Both the position numbers and the translations under genes were made by a program. Shown here one piece after another: positions 40,740-49,219 of a stretch of DNA of 64,000 bases. The notes under the pieces are model-generated. The model saw nothing but the letters and a program-made list of their open reading frames with translations, searched no databases and was not told where the DNA came from. This DNA comes from Sodalis ligni (lineage in GTDB: Bacteria; Pseudomonadota; Gammaproteobacteria; Enterobacterales; Enterobacteriaceae). The number at the start of each line of letters is the position of its first letter. Position 1 is the stretch's first letter. The stretch is taken from contig NZ_CP075169.1 in the NCBI RefSeq assembly GCF_016865525.2, positions 5,890,337 through 5,954,336 of the forward strand, in the 5' to 3' direction.

Positions 40740-41477
40740 ATGACCTACTGTGTGGCGATGCGCCTGTCGGGGGGTGTGGTTTTCGCTTCCGACTCCCGTA
40801 CCAATGCCGGCGTGGATCATATCTCCACCTTCCGCAAGCTGCATGTCCTGCACCAGGACAGCGAGCGCACGCTGGTGTTGCAAAGCGCCGGCAATCTGGC
40901 CACCACCCAGAGCATTATCAACCTGCTGCGGCTGCGGGCCAAGGACGGCGAGCGCGCTAATCTGCTGAATACCACTTCCATGTTCGACGCCGCCAGCCTT
41001 ATCGGCGAAACGGTGCGGGAAGTGATTCACCGCGACAGCAGCGCCCAGCAAAGCGGCAGCAGCACCGATTTCAGCTGCAATATCCTGCTGGGGGGGCAGA
41101 TTCTCGGCGAGCCGCCGCGGCTGTTCCATATCTATCCGGAGGGCAATTTCATTGAGGCCACCGAGGATACCCCCTACTTCCAGATTGGCGAAAGCAAATA
41201 CGGCAAGCCCATTATCGACCGGGTGCTGACCTACGATACGCCATTGGAGCAGGCCATGTGCTGTGCGCTGATTTCCATCGATTCCACCCTGCGCAGCAAC
41301 CTGTCGGTAGGCCTGCCGCTGGATGTGATGATCTACCGGCGCGACAGTTTCGCCAGCGACGAACAATACCGCATCACCGAAAAGAACCCCTATTTCGCCA
41401 CCATTCGCAAAGCATGGTCAGAAGGACTGTTAAATACTTTCCGGCAGATGCCGCCGCTGGACCTGGCGGAGGAGTGA
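40740..41477 (+). CDS. anbu: Anbu, proteasome-type peptidase
   Basis: 245 residues. The N-terminal-nucleophile fold of 20S proteasome beta subunits and HslV is clear: Thr2 follows the initiator Met (MTYCVAMRLSGGVVFASDSR), with Asp in SDSRTNAG, Lys in STFRKLHVLH, and SAGNLATTQSIINLLRL. Later blocks are YFQIGESKYGKPIIDRVL and MCCALISIDSTLRSNLSVGL. Anbu is the bacterial homologue proposed as an ancestral proteasome subunit. Published structures show open helical rings and no partner ATPase, and peptidase activity has been hard to demonstrate. AAGGACGTATTAA precedes the ATG. No unfoldase gene lies nearby, in keeping with other anbu loci. Confidence 0.9.
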   Translation: MTYCVAMRLSGGVVFASDSRTNAGVDHISTFRKLHVLHQDSERTLVLQSAGNLATTQSIINLLRLRAKDGERANLLNTTSMFDAASLIGETVREVIHRDSSAQQSGSSTDFSCNILLGGQILGEPPRLFHIYPEGNFIEATEDTPYFQIGESKYGKPIIDRVLTYDTPLEQAMCCALISIDSTLRSNLSVGLPLDVMIYRRDSFASDEQYRITEKNPYFATIRKAWSEGLLNTFRQMPPLDLAEE

Positions 41478-41521
41478 GCTTGCGTCCAGGTTTGTTGGCA
41501 ATGTGCTGAATCCTTCACGTT

Positions 41522-41546
41522 AAGCCCGGATTAGCGGGCTTATTTG
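41522..41546 (+). terminator. Possible terminator after anbu
   Basis: AAGCCCG pairs with CGGGCTT around a 6-nt loop, followed by ATTTG, 44 bp past the anbu stop. The U tract is short. Confidence 0.5.
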
Positions 41547-41592
41547 CCTGGGAGCGCCTTGGGCGAATACTCTGCCGAGTCTGAGCAAGCCT

Positions 41593-42114
41593 TTACCATA
41601 GAGGCAGGAAAAGCATGCGCGTTTGAAGTCCGCAGGGAATAAAACCGTATTGTTGATAAAAACAGGCACCGGCGTCATCTTTCGCATCAACCATGATGCC
41701 GGCGCTACCGACAACCAAAGCCGCATTTCGAGCCTTTGTAATACCATCACTCAGAAGAAGTTTGCCTAATCCCTGGCCGTGCAAATCTGCACGTACGGCA
41801 AGACGTCCCAACCGGGTAACCGGAATTTGGCGTGGAAAGCGTTTAGCCAGGGTTTGCGGTAACACATCCAATGAAACCAGCGCGGATGCCAATGCATAGA
41901 AGCCCAGGATACTGGCAATGCCGATGATAGGATAGCCTGCAGCAGAGTACGCTTTTACCGCGTCGTTATCCTGAAGTACAGCGACAACAGTCCGCGAAAT
42001 TCCCTTATTCTGGTGTTGCAAAGCGGTTTGCTTGAGCCAGACATTTAGAGGCTCAATGCCGCAATCAAATGTGCTTCGGTCGTGGTGCCCAGTCAAAGGT
42101 TCCAGTTTGATCAT
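41593..42114 (-). CDS. GNAT-family toxin (TacT-like)
   Basis: 173 residues. N-terminal KLEPLTGHHDRSTFDCGIEP, LNVWLKQTALQHQNKGISRT, the acetyl-CoA loop LAVRADLHGQGLGKLLLSDG and C-terminal FYQQYGFIPCGLQTRMLFLP define the GNAT toxins paired with DUF1778 antitoxins. Characterised members acetylate the amino group of charged tRNAs and stop translation. The start lies inside the antitoxin gene (50-bp overlap), so the two are translationally coupled. Both frames are intact. The conserved C-terminal Tyr used in catalysis is plausible in QQYGF. Confidence 0.88.
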   Translation of the reverse strand: MIKLEPLTGHHDRSTFDCGIEPLNVWLKQTALQHQNKGISRTVVAVLQDNDAVKAYSAAGYPIIGIASILGFYALASALVSLDVLPQTLAKRFPRQIPVTRLGRLAVRADLHGQGLGKLLLSDGITKARNAALVVGSAGIMVDAKDDAGACFYQQYGFIPCGLQTRMLFLPLW

Positions 42115-42391
42115 TTCGTCTCGCCGTATAGTCCTGAAGTGCAGCCATTAAGGCATCGTTGGGCGGTAATGGGTTTTCCAGCGCGGCTAAAAAGGCGGTG
42201 GCCTCCTGTTCAGATAAACGAATGATGCGCTCGTGCTCAATAACGCGTTCAGCTTCTCGCAACGCTGACTGCACGATAAACTGGTTGAGCGTCGAGCCCA
42301 GGATACCGGCTGCTGCTTCCAAGGTTTCTTGAACGGCACCTGAAACACGCGCCGTGATGCGACCGCGCTCAGAATGAGAGAGTGTAGCCAT
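42065..42391 (-). CDS. DUF1778 (TacA-like) antitoxin
   Basis: 108 residues. The ribbon-helix-helix DNA-binding region reads GRITARVSGAVQETLEAAAG, then LGSTLNQFIVQSALREAERV. The toxin-binding tail has LSEQEATAFLAALENPLPPN. AGGATATGTA precedes the ATG at 42391; an in-frame ATG at 42436 is less likely. Such antitoxins repress their own operon and block the GNAT active site. It is first in the operon, as usual. The C-terminal 16 codons overlap the toxin start. Confidence 0.88.
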   Translation of the reverse strand: MATLSHSERGRITARVSGAVQETLEAAAGILGSTLNQFIVQSALREAERVIEHERIIRLSEQEATAFLAALENPLPPNDALMAALQDYTARRNDQTGTFDWAPRPKHI

Positions 42392-42537
42392 TACATATCC
42401 TCGCTTTGCCAACCATTGACCGATTAAGCATAACATGGCGGTGGCATATTGTCACCACCCTGGATCCCATCTGCATTAGTTGGACAACTTACTGACGGCA
42501 GGTTGCCTGGCCTCGCCATCAATTGTTCGGGCTGTGA

Positions 42538-45252
42538 TTATTGCCAGCCGTAGCGCCGCACATACCAGCCTTTCATGGCCTGCACCAGCAGCATATAAGC
42601 GGCAAGTATAGCCACCAGCCATGGGAAATACCCCAATGGCAGCGCCTGCAAATGCAGGAAACCCGCTACCGGCGTAAAGGTCATGCCCACGGTCAGCACG
42701 ATAACCGTCAGGGTGGTCAGCCCCAGCGGCCAGGAAGGCCGGCTTTGCAGGAAAGGGATCTTCCGGGTGCGCAGCATATGGACAATCAGCGTTTGCGATA
42801 AGACCCCCACCACAAACCAGCCGGTCTGGAACAGCGTTTGTTTTTCCGGCGTATTGGCCTTGAATACCCACCACATCAGGCAGAACGTCAAAATATCGAA
42901 TATGGAGCTGATGGGCCCGAAATAGACCATAAACCGCCCCAGATCCTTGGTGCGCCAGCGCTGGGGACAACGCAGTTGATCCTCATCCACCCGATCAAAG
43001 GGCACGGCAATCTGTGAAATATCATAAATCAGGTTCTGCACCAGCAGATGCAGCGGCAACATCGGCAGGAACGGCAGGAAAGCGCTGGCCACCAGCACGC
43101 TGAACACATTGCCGAAGTTGGAGCTGGCGGTGAGCCGGATATACTTCAGCATATTCACGAAGGTGCGGCGTCCTTCCACCACCCCGCGCTCCAGCACCAT
43201 CAGGCTTTTTTCCAGCAGGATGATATCCGCCGCCTCTTTGGCGATATCCACCGCCGAATCCACCGAAATGCCGATATCGGAGGCCCGCAGCGCCGGGGCG
43301 TCGTTGATGCCGTCCCCCATAAAGCCCACCACGTGGCCTTCACCGCGCAGCACGCTGACGATGCGCGCCTTCTGCAGCGGCGTCAGCTTGGCGAATACCG
43401 TGGTTTCATGGGCGGCGACCGCCAACTGCTGGTCGTTCATCTGCTCGATATCGCCGCCGGTAAGGACCCTATTCACCGTCAGCCCCACGTCCCGGCAGAC
43501 CTTGGCCGCCACCAGTTCGTTATCGCCGGTAAGGATTTTGACCGTCACTCCGTGGTTTTTTAAAGCCGTCAGTGCCGGTTCGGTGCTCTCTTTCGGCGGA
43601 TCGAGGAAAGCGATATAGCCTTCCAGAATCAGGTCGGATTCATCCGCCCGGCTGAAATCGCAACGCTCCGGCGCCATGTCGCGGCTGGCTACCGCCACCA
43701 CCCTGAGCCCCTGGAGTGTAAGCTCCCCGGTAACGGTATTGATTCGTTCCAGCAGCGCGGGCGTCATTGCCATGATCTCGTCATCATGGCGCACCTGGCT
43801 GCATACCTCGAGCATCTCTTCCAGCGCGCCTTTACAGATCAAACGCGGAATGCCGTCATCTCCCGCCACAATCACCGACATGCGGCGGCGGGAAAAATCG
43901 AAGGGAATCTCGTCAATTTTGCGCCACTGCGGCTGGGCCAGCTCGGGATTATGGTCGGCGACGCTTTCCAGCACCGCTTTATCCAGCAGGTTTTTCAGCC
44001 CGGTTTGATGAAAGCTGTTGAGCCAGGCATTCTGCAGTACCCGGTCGCTGCGGCTGCCGAACACGTCCGTATGGCTCTCCAGCACGATTTTATCCTGGGT
44101 CAGCGTGCCGGTCTTATCGGTACAGAGAATGTCCATCGCGCCGAAGTTCTGGATAGCGTCCAGGCGTTTGACGATAACCTTCTGGCGTGAAAGCTGCACG
44201 GCCCCTTTCGCCAGGGATGAGGTGACAATCATCGGCAGCATTTCCGGCGTCAGCCCCACCGCCACCGATAAGGCGAACAGCGCCGCCTCCCACCAGTCGC
44301 CCTTGGTATAGCCGTTCACCAGCAAAACCACCGGGGTCATGACCATCATAAAACGGATTAATAGCCAGCTGACCCGGCTGATGCCGGCCTGAAAGGCGTT
44401 GGGCGGCGCCGACTCACGGGTGGCGTGGCCCGCCAGTTGGCCGAACCAGGTGTTGTCGCCGGTACCGATAACCATCGCCAGCGCGGTGCCGCTGATGACA
44501 TTGGTGCCCATAAAGCACAGGTTATCGCACTCAAGAGGATTTCGCAGGTTGTCCAGCCGGCTGTGGGCGGTCTTTTCCACCGGCAGCGATTCGCCGGTAA
44601 GGGATGCCTGGCCGATAAACAGATCCTTGGCCTGCAAAATGCGCAAGTCCGCCGGAATCATATCCCCCGCCGACAGTTTGACCCAATCTCCGGGTACTAA
44701 TTGGTCGATAGGGATTTCACGGTACCGGCTTTCGCCGCTGATATCGTCGGAGCGCAGTACGGTGGCGGTATTGCTCACCAGCGCTTTCAGCGCATCGGCG
44801 GCCTTATTGGAACGGGATTCCTGCACAAAATACAGCAGGGTGGCAATCATCACCATCAGGGCGATCACCGCCGCCGCCGTGCTGTCGTCCGTGCCGTAGG
44901 AGACGATGCCGAGTACCGTCAGCAATAAATTGAACGGATTGCGGTAGCACAACCATAAATGCCGCCACCAGGTCACGGGCTGTTCGCCGGCAATGATATT
45001 GGCGCCGTGCCGGGCGCGGGCGGCGGAAGCTTCCGTCTCGGTCAATCCCTCCGGGTGGCTGGAGAAACGCGCAAGCAACTGCTCTTCGCCGGCACGGGCG
45101 CACGTCAGGCAGGCGTGGGTCAGTGCCGCCGGCACGTTGCGGTTGAGGTTTTTTTGCATGCCTTCCAGCATGACGTCGCGCTGAAACAGACGACGGGGAA
45201 GGTGGCGGTAAAACTGTGTGAACAGCCGCCGGGTAACTTTTTTCAATACCAT
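42538..45252 (-). CDS. mgtA: Magnesium-transporting P-type ATPase
   Basis: 904 residues, a P3B-type ATPase that imports Mg2+ across the inner membrane. TGES (in SLTGESLPVEK), the phosphorylation site CTDKTGTLTQDKI, TGDNELVA and GDGINDAPALRASDIG are in order. About ten membrane helices are visible, the last six after residue 690. The N-terminal tail MVLKKVTRRLFTQFYRHLPR is basic. AAGGAAGACAGC precedes the ATG. A proline-rich leader peptide and alternative hairpins lie upstream, as in mgtA of Salmonella and E. coli. The frame is intact. Confidence 0.96.
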   Translation of the reverse strand: MVLKKVTRRLFTQFYRHLPRRLFQRDVMLEGMQKNLNRNVPAALTHACLTCARAGEEQLLARFSSHPEGLTETEASAARARHGANIIAGEQPVTWWRHLWLCYRNPFNLLLTVLGIVSYGTDDSTAAAVIALMVMIATLLYFVQESRSNKAADALKALVSNTATVLRSDDISGESRYREIPIDQLVPGDWVKLSAGDMIPADLRILQAKDLFIGQASLTGESLPVEKTAHSRLDNLRNPLECDNLCFMGTNVISGTALAMVIGTGDNTWFGQLAGHATRESAPPNAFQAGISRVSWLLIRFMMVMTPVVLLVNGYTKGDWWEAALFALSVAVGLTPEMLPMIVTSSLAKGAVQLSRQKVIVKRLDAIQNFGAMDILCTDKTGTLTQDKIVLESHTDVFGSRSDRVLQNAWLNSFHQTGLKNLLDKAVLESVADHNPELAQPQWRKIDEIPFDFSRRRMSVIVAGDDGIPRLICKGALEEMLEVCSQVRHDDEIMAMTPALLERINTVTGELTLQGLRVVAVASRDMAPERCDFSRADESDLILEGYIAFLDPPKESTEPALTALKNHGVTVKILTGDNELVAAKVCRDVGLTVNRVLTGGDIEQMNDQQLAVAAHETTVFAKLTPLQKARIVSVLRGEGHVVGFMGDGINDAPALRASDIGISVDSAVDIAKEAADIILLEKSLMVLERGVVEGRRTFVNMLKYIRLTASSNFGNVFSVLVASAFLPFLPMLPLHLLVQNLIYDISQIAVPFDRVDEDQLRCPQRWRTKDLGRFMVYFGPISSIFDILTFCLMWWVFKANTPEKQTLFQTGWFVVGVLSQTLIVHMLRTRKIPFLQSRPSWPLGLTTLTVIVLTVGMTFTPVAGFLHLQALPLGYFPWLVAILAAYMLLVQAMKGWYVRRYGWQ

Positions 45253-45309
45253 GCTGTCTTCCTTGCCTCTTTCGGTCCCAAGGGCCGGAAAAGGAAAAAA
45301 GTGTCATCA

Positions 45310-45357
45310 GCAGAAGAGGGAAACTTCTGCCTACCGTTAATCACCCGGTTAGGCAGA
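45310..45357 (-). promoter_or_regulatory. mgtA leader: two overlapping, mutually exclusive hairpins
   Basis: On the minus strand TCTGCCTAACCG and CGGTAGGCAGA form one hairpin (45326-45357). CAGAAG and CTTCTG around TTTCCCT form a second (45310-45329). The second shares CAGA with the 3' arm of the first, so only one can form. They sit between mgtL and mgtA, where leader translation would decide the fold. Confidence 0.6.
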
Positions 45358-45376
45358 CGTAAAAAGACGGGAGTCC

Positions 45377-45421
45377 TTACCGGATGGGCGAATAATCTTC
45401 AGGTTTAGGTGCGGGGTCCAT
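45377..45421 (-). CDS. mgtL: mgtA leader peptide
   Basis: A 14-residue frame, MDPAPKPEDYSPIR, with ribosome site GGAGGTG about 11 nt upstream. It has four prolines and an acidic-proline start like E. coli MgtL (MEPDP...). Proline shortage or low Mg2+ impairs its translation, which opens the leader for transcription into mgtA. It lies about 125 bp before mgtA. Confidence 0.82.
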   Translation of the reverse strand: MDPAPKPEDYSPIR

Positions 45422-45634
45422 ATGGGGTGAACACCTCCGGTAAAGGAAAAAAATCCGCATAGTCAGACGGAGTCATTAAAAATCAATGCCATCAACTGTC
45501 GGAATCCAACTAAATGTGTCGTACATAGATTTGACCGTTCAGTACGGCCAAGGATTTTGACGTTTAACCATAACAAACGCCACGCCAAGCGGAGCGCATT
45601 TTACAGCCAAAATTATAAACGGAAATTAAACGAT

Positions 45635-45924
45635 TCACTGTTTTATAGAGGGGGATTGTTTCAAGGTGTTGCTGTGGGAGAGCAGGCGGTTCTTCCAGTC
45701 GGCTGACACTTTCTCATCTTCAAACACTGCCGCATCAAGGGAATTCGCCTTCTCCATCAGCGCATAGGCATAGCGTCTAAGCATTTCCTGATTACTTGCA
45801 GAAAATAGCTTAAAAATAAGACGGCCGGCCGTTATCCCCAGCGCGATAAAAGCCGTATGCGTTAAAAATGCTTGAGGTGAAGGCCAAACGGGACGTGATC
45901 TGGTGATAGTAAATATTTTTCCAT
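45635..45924 (-). pseudogene. Small membrane protein remnant, one frameshift
   Basis: The reverse strand reads MEKYLLSPDHVPFGLHLKHF, then (one T added at GCATTTTTAACG) LTHTAFIALGITAGRLIFKL, then SASNQEMLRRYAYALMEKAN and on to a stop after SPSIKQ. One membrane helix is predicted by eye and about 97 codons in total. The ribosome site is weak and the family was not recognised. It lies between mgtL and the nrdD promoter, in opposite direction to nrdD. Confidence 0.5.
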
Positions 45925-46077
45925 CTTGGCTGGAGTTTTAAGGGATTTACCGATTCGTTTTCAGCAAGATAAGTCTTAACCTGCCCTTTTCAGCCTAAAA
46001 ATCGAGCTGGTCAACTCTTCGGCCAGGGGCCGATTTTCTTGCGCGAAGTCAATTCTAGTTCACTTTTTCTGGCCCAT

Positions 46078-46125
46078 ACTCTACATCTAGTGTCGCTTCT
46101 ATTATTATTAGACTATATATAGTGG
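46078..46125 (+). promoter_or_regulatory. Tandem NrdR boxes before nrdD
   Basis: CTATATATAG (46113-46122, within the palindrome ACTATATATAGT) fits the NrdR core CwATATATwG exactly. CTACATCTAG (46081-46090) fits eight of ten. The centres are 32 bp apart, the usual three-turn spacing. The sites are 105-150 bp before nrdD. NrdR with ATP/dATP represses ribonucleotide reductase genes. Confidence 0.78.
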
Positions 46126-46230
46126 CAACCACTCCTATCCCTAGCTATCGCACCCGCAGGCATTTCACCGGGAAAACTGGGGGTAAGGAGCTAACCACTC
46201 ACCCGCATCAGGCGTACAAGGAGTTGCATC

Positions 46231-48369
46231 GTGAAACCGGTAGTGATCAAACGAGACGGTTGCCAGGTTAATTTCGACGAGGAACGCATCTGCCAGGCCG
46301 TCAAACACGCTGCACAGGCAGCCGACGTCGAAGATAACGAGTATTGCGCCGCCGTCGCCGCCTCGGTGGCGGAACAAATGAACAGCCGTTCCCACGTGGA
46401 TATACGCGATATCCAGGATGCCGTGGAAAACCAGCTGATGGCCGGACCTTACAAGAAGCTGGCCCGCCTGTATATCGAATACCGCCACGACCGAGACGTC
46501 GCCCGGGAGCAGCGGGGCCGCCTGAATCAGGAAATACGCGGCCTGGTGGAACAAAGCAATATGGCCTTGCTGAATGAAAACGCCAATAAAGACAGCAAAG
46601 TCATCCCCACCCAGCGGGATCTGCTGGCCGGCATCGTGGCCAAGCATTATGCCCGGCAGCATATCCTGCCGCGTGACGTGGTGCTGGCCCATGAGCGGGG
46701 TGATATTCATTATCACGACCTGGATTACGCGCCCTTCTTCCCCATGTTCAACTGTATGCTGATCGATCTGGAGGGCATGCTGACCAAGGGCTTTAAAATG
46801 GGCAACGCCGAAATTGAGCCGCCCAAGTCCATCTCCACCGCCACCGCCGTTACCGCGCAGATTATCGCCCAGGTCGCCAGCCATATCTACGGCGGCACCA
46901 CCATCAACCGCATTGATGAGATTTTGGCCCCCTACGTTGCCGCCAGCTTCGATAAACATTGCAATACCGCGGCACAGTGGAAAATTCCCGACGCCAAAGG
47001 CTATGCCCTTTCCCGCACGGAAAAAGAGTGTTATGACGCCTTCCAGTCCTTGGAATATGAAGTCAACACGCTCCATACCGCCAACGGACAAACGCCGTTC
47101 GTGACCTTTGGTTTCGGATTGGGCACCAGTTGGGAATCGCGCTTGATCCAGCAGTCCATCCTGCGCAACCGTATCGCCGGCCTGGGCAAGAACCGCAAAA
47201 CCGCCGTGTTCCCGAAACTGGTGTTCGCTATTCGCGACGGTTTGAATCACAAATACGGCGATGCCAACTACGACATCAAACAACTGGCCCTGGAATGCGC
47301 CAGCAAACGGATGTATCCGGATATCCTGAATTACGATCAGGTGGTGAAAGTTACCGGTTCGTTTAAAACGCCGATGGGTTGCCGCAGTTTCCTGGGGGTT
47401 TATGAAGAGGACGGCAAGCAAATCCATGACGGTCGCAACAATTTAGGCGTTATCAGCCTGAACCTGCCGCGTATCGCCCTGGAAGCAAAGCGGGACGAGG
47501 CGCGTTTCTGGCAGTTGCTGGATGAACGGCTGGTGTTGGCCAAGAAGGCCCTGATGACCCGTATCGCGCGCCTTGACGGCGTGAAGGCCCGTGTTGCGCC
47601 GATCCTGTATATGGAAGGGGCCTGCGGCGTGCGGCTGAAAGCTGATGACGATGTGGCGGAAATCTTCAAAAACGGCCGGGCCTCCATCTCCCTGGGCTAT
47701 ATCGGCGTGCATGAAACCATCAATGCCCTGTTCGGCGGCGAGACCCATGTCTTTGACGATCAGCATCTGCGCGAAACGGCGATAGCGATTGTGGCCCGCC
47801 TGAAGGCCGCCACCGAGCAATGGAAAGAAGAAACCGGTTACGGCTTTAGCCTGTACAGTACGCCGAGCGAAAATCTGTGCGATCGCTTCTGCCGACTGGA
47901 CACCGCCGAGTTCGGCGTGATCCCCGGCGTTACCGATAAAGGCTATTACACCAACAGCTTCCATCTCGATGTGGAAAAGCAGGTGAATCCCTACGATAAG
48001 CTGGATTTCGAAGCGCCCTATCCGCCTTTGTCCAACGGTGGTTTTATCTGCTACGGCGAGTACCCCAATCTCCAGCATAACCTGAAAGCGCTGGAGGACG
48101 TCTGGGATTACAGCTATACCCGCGTGCCTTATTACGGCACCAATACTCCTATCGATGAATGCTACGAATGCGGCTTTACCGGCGAATTTTCCTGCACCAG
48201 CAAAGGCTTTACCTGCCCGAAATGCGGCAACCATAATCCCGCCAAGGTCTCTGTCACGCGGCGGGTATGCGGTTATCTCGGCAGTCCGGACGCGCGGCCC
48301 TTTAACGCGGGTAAACAGGAAGAAGTGAAACGGCGGGTTAAACATTTACCGGACGGGCAGCTGGGCTGA
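46231..48369 (+). CDS. nrdD: Anaerobic ribonucleoside-triphosphate reductase
   Basis: 712 residues, equal to E. coli NrdD, starting at GTG behind AAGGAG. It reduces NTPs to dNTPs without oxygen, using a glycyl radical and formate. The N-terminal ATP-cone (VIKRDGCQVNFDEERICQAV) is the allosteric domain. The active-site region has DLDYAPFFPMFNCMLIDLEG and TPMGCRSFLGVYEEDG. The zinc site is CYECGFTGEF...CPKCGNHN, and the radical glycine is in RRVCGYLGSPDARPFN. It is followed at 7 bp by its activase nrdG. This is a healthy glycyl-radical enzyme, in contrast to the broken ones at the left end. Confidence 0.97.
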   Translation: MKPVVIKRDGCQVNFDEERICQAVKHAAQAADVEDNEYCAAVAASVAEQMNSRSHVDIRDIQDAVENQLMAGPYKKLARLYIEYRHDRDVAREQRGRLNQEIRGLVEQSNMALLNENANKDSKVIPTQRDLLAGIVAKHYARQHILPRDVVLAHERGDIHYHDLDYAPFFPMFNCMLIDLEGMLTKGFKMGNAEIEPPKSISTATAVTAQIIAQVASHIYGGTTINRIDEILAPYVAASFDKHCNTAAQWKIPDAKGYALSRTEKECYDAFQSLEYEVNTLHTANGQTPFVTFGFGLGTSWESRLIQQSILRNRIAGLGKNRKTAVFPKLVFAIRDGLNHKYGDANYDIKQLALECASKRMYPDILNYDQVVKVTGSFKTPMGCRSFLGVYEEDGKQIHDGRNNLGVISLNLPRIALEAKRDEARFWQLLDERLVLAKKALMTRIARLDGVKARVAPILYMEGACGVRLKADDDVAEIFKNGRASISLGYIGVHETINALFGGETHVFDDQHLRETAIAIVARLKAATEQWKEETGYGFSLYSTPSENLCDRFCRLDTAEFGVIPGVTDKGYYTNSFHLDVEKQVNPYDKLDFEAPYPPLSNGGFICYGEYPNLQHNLKALEDVWDYSYTRVPYYGTNTPIDECYECGFTGEFSCTSKGFTCPKCGNHNPAKVSVTRRVCGYLGSPDARPFNAGKQEEVKRRVKHLPDGQLG

Positions 48370-48376
48370 TACGGTC

Positions 48377-48841
48377 ATGAATTATCACAAGTATTACCCG
48401 GTAGATGTGATTGACGGCCCCGGCACCCGCTGCACCCTGTTTGTGGCGGGCTGCGAGCATCAATGTCCGGGCTGCTACAATAAAAGCACCTGGCGGGTGG
48501 ACTCGGGGTTCCCTTTTACCAGCGAACTGGAAGACCAGATTATCGCCGACCTGCAGGATACGCGGATTCACCGGCAGGGATTGACGCTTTCCGGCGGCGA
48601 TCCGCTGCATCCGCATAACCTGTCCGCGGTGCTGCATCTGGTGCAGCGGGTCCGGACCGAGTGCCACGGCAAGGATATCTGGGTCTGGACCGGTTATACG
48701 CTGGACTCTCTTACCGAGCCCCAGCAGCAGGTGACATCGCTTATCAATGTGCTGATTGACGGCAAATTTGTGCAGGATCTGCGCGACCCGGCGCTGATTT
48801 GGCGCGGCAGCAGTAACCAGGTAGTGCATTATCTGCGCTGA
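48377..48841 (+). CDS. nrdG: Anaerobic ribonucleotide reductase activating enzyme
   Basis: 154 residues, equal to E. coli NrdG. A radical-SAM enzyme whose CxxxCxxC motif (AGCEHQCPGCYNKSTW, residues 26-33) binds the [4Fe-4S] cluster used to put the glycyl radical on NrdD. The opening MNYHKYYPVDVIDGPGTRCT and SGGDPLHPHN are conserved, and it ends QVVHYLR. It is cotranscribed with nrdD. Its last 13 bp overlap the end of a convergent hypothetical gene. Confidence 0.96.
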   Translation: MNYHKYYPVDVIDGPGTRCTLFVAGCEHQCPGCYNKSTWRVDSGFPFTSELEDQIIADLQDTRIHRQGLTLSGGDPLHPHNLSAVLHLVQRVRTECHGKDIWVWTGYTLDSLTEPQQQVTSLINVLIDGKFVQDLRDPALIWRGSSNQVVHYLR

Positions 48842-49215
48842 GCGGCTGTGTCCTTATCGGTGGGAATATACGCGGCCCATAGGCCGCTAAACCTCTCACC
48901 AGCTGTCCACGGCGCGGGCACCCGCCGATAATCGTGGTAAAAATGCAATCTTCCTTCCAGCTTCTCTTTATTCCTATAGATATATCGCAATTCGGATGCT
49001 GTCACGGAATCTTCGATTTTATCGGTGATTCTTTGTTGATCCAATCCATCAAGTACGAAATGCAGATGCCTTTTGCTGTTACGTATAATGATCTCAATGC
49101 CCACTTTGCTGCTGCGCTTCCAAAACAGCGGAATCCGGAAACCCAACCGGGAGGAGTAGGCCAAATGAAGATAATGATCGTATTTGTCATAATTATCATG
49201 GACTTCAACCAGCAT
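48829..49215 (-). CDS. Hypothetical protein, possibly the C-terminal part of the ankyrin-repeat product
   Basis: 128 residues, starting MLVEVHDNYDKYDHYLHLAY with SVTASELRYIYRNKEKLEGR and YHDYRRVPAPW. A block of this form (LHFVLDGLD, then SVTASELRYIYRN, then a PAPW end) seems familiar from enterobacterial proteins of unknown function, but I cannot give it a name. No ribosome site precedes the ATG, which lies 5 bp past the stop of the ankyrin frame. It may be translated by coupling, or have been joined to that frame before a deletion. Confidence 0.55.
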   Translation of the reverse strand: MLVEVHDNYDKYDHYLHLAYSSRLGFRIPLFWKRSSKVGIEIIIRNSKRHLHFVLDGLDQQRITDKIEDSVTASELRYIYRNKEKLEGRLHFYHDYRRVPAPWTAGERFSGLWAAYIPTDKDTAAQRR

Positions 49216-49219
49216 CGTT

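Noticed and set aside
42476..42970. 164-codon reverse frame overlapping the end of mgtA
   Set aside because: It is a shifted frame of mgtA with no start signal; the mgtA frame is fully conserved.
45540..45600. Possible PhoP box upstream of mgtL (minus-strand GTTTG...GGTTAA)
   Set aside because: The two half sites are 10 rather than 11 bp apart and the second matches poorly.
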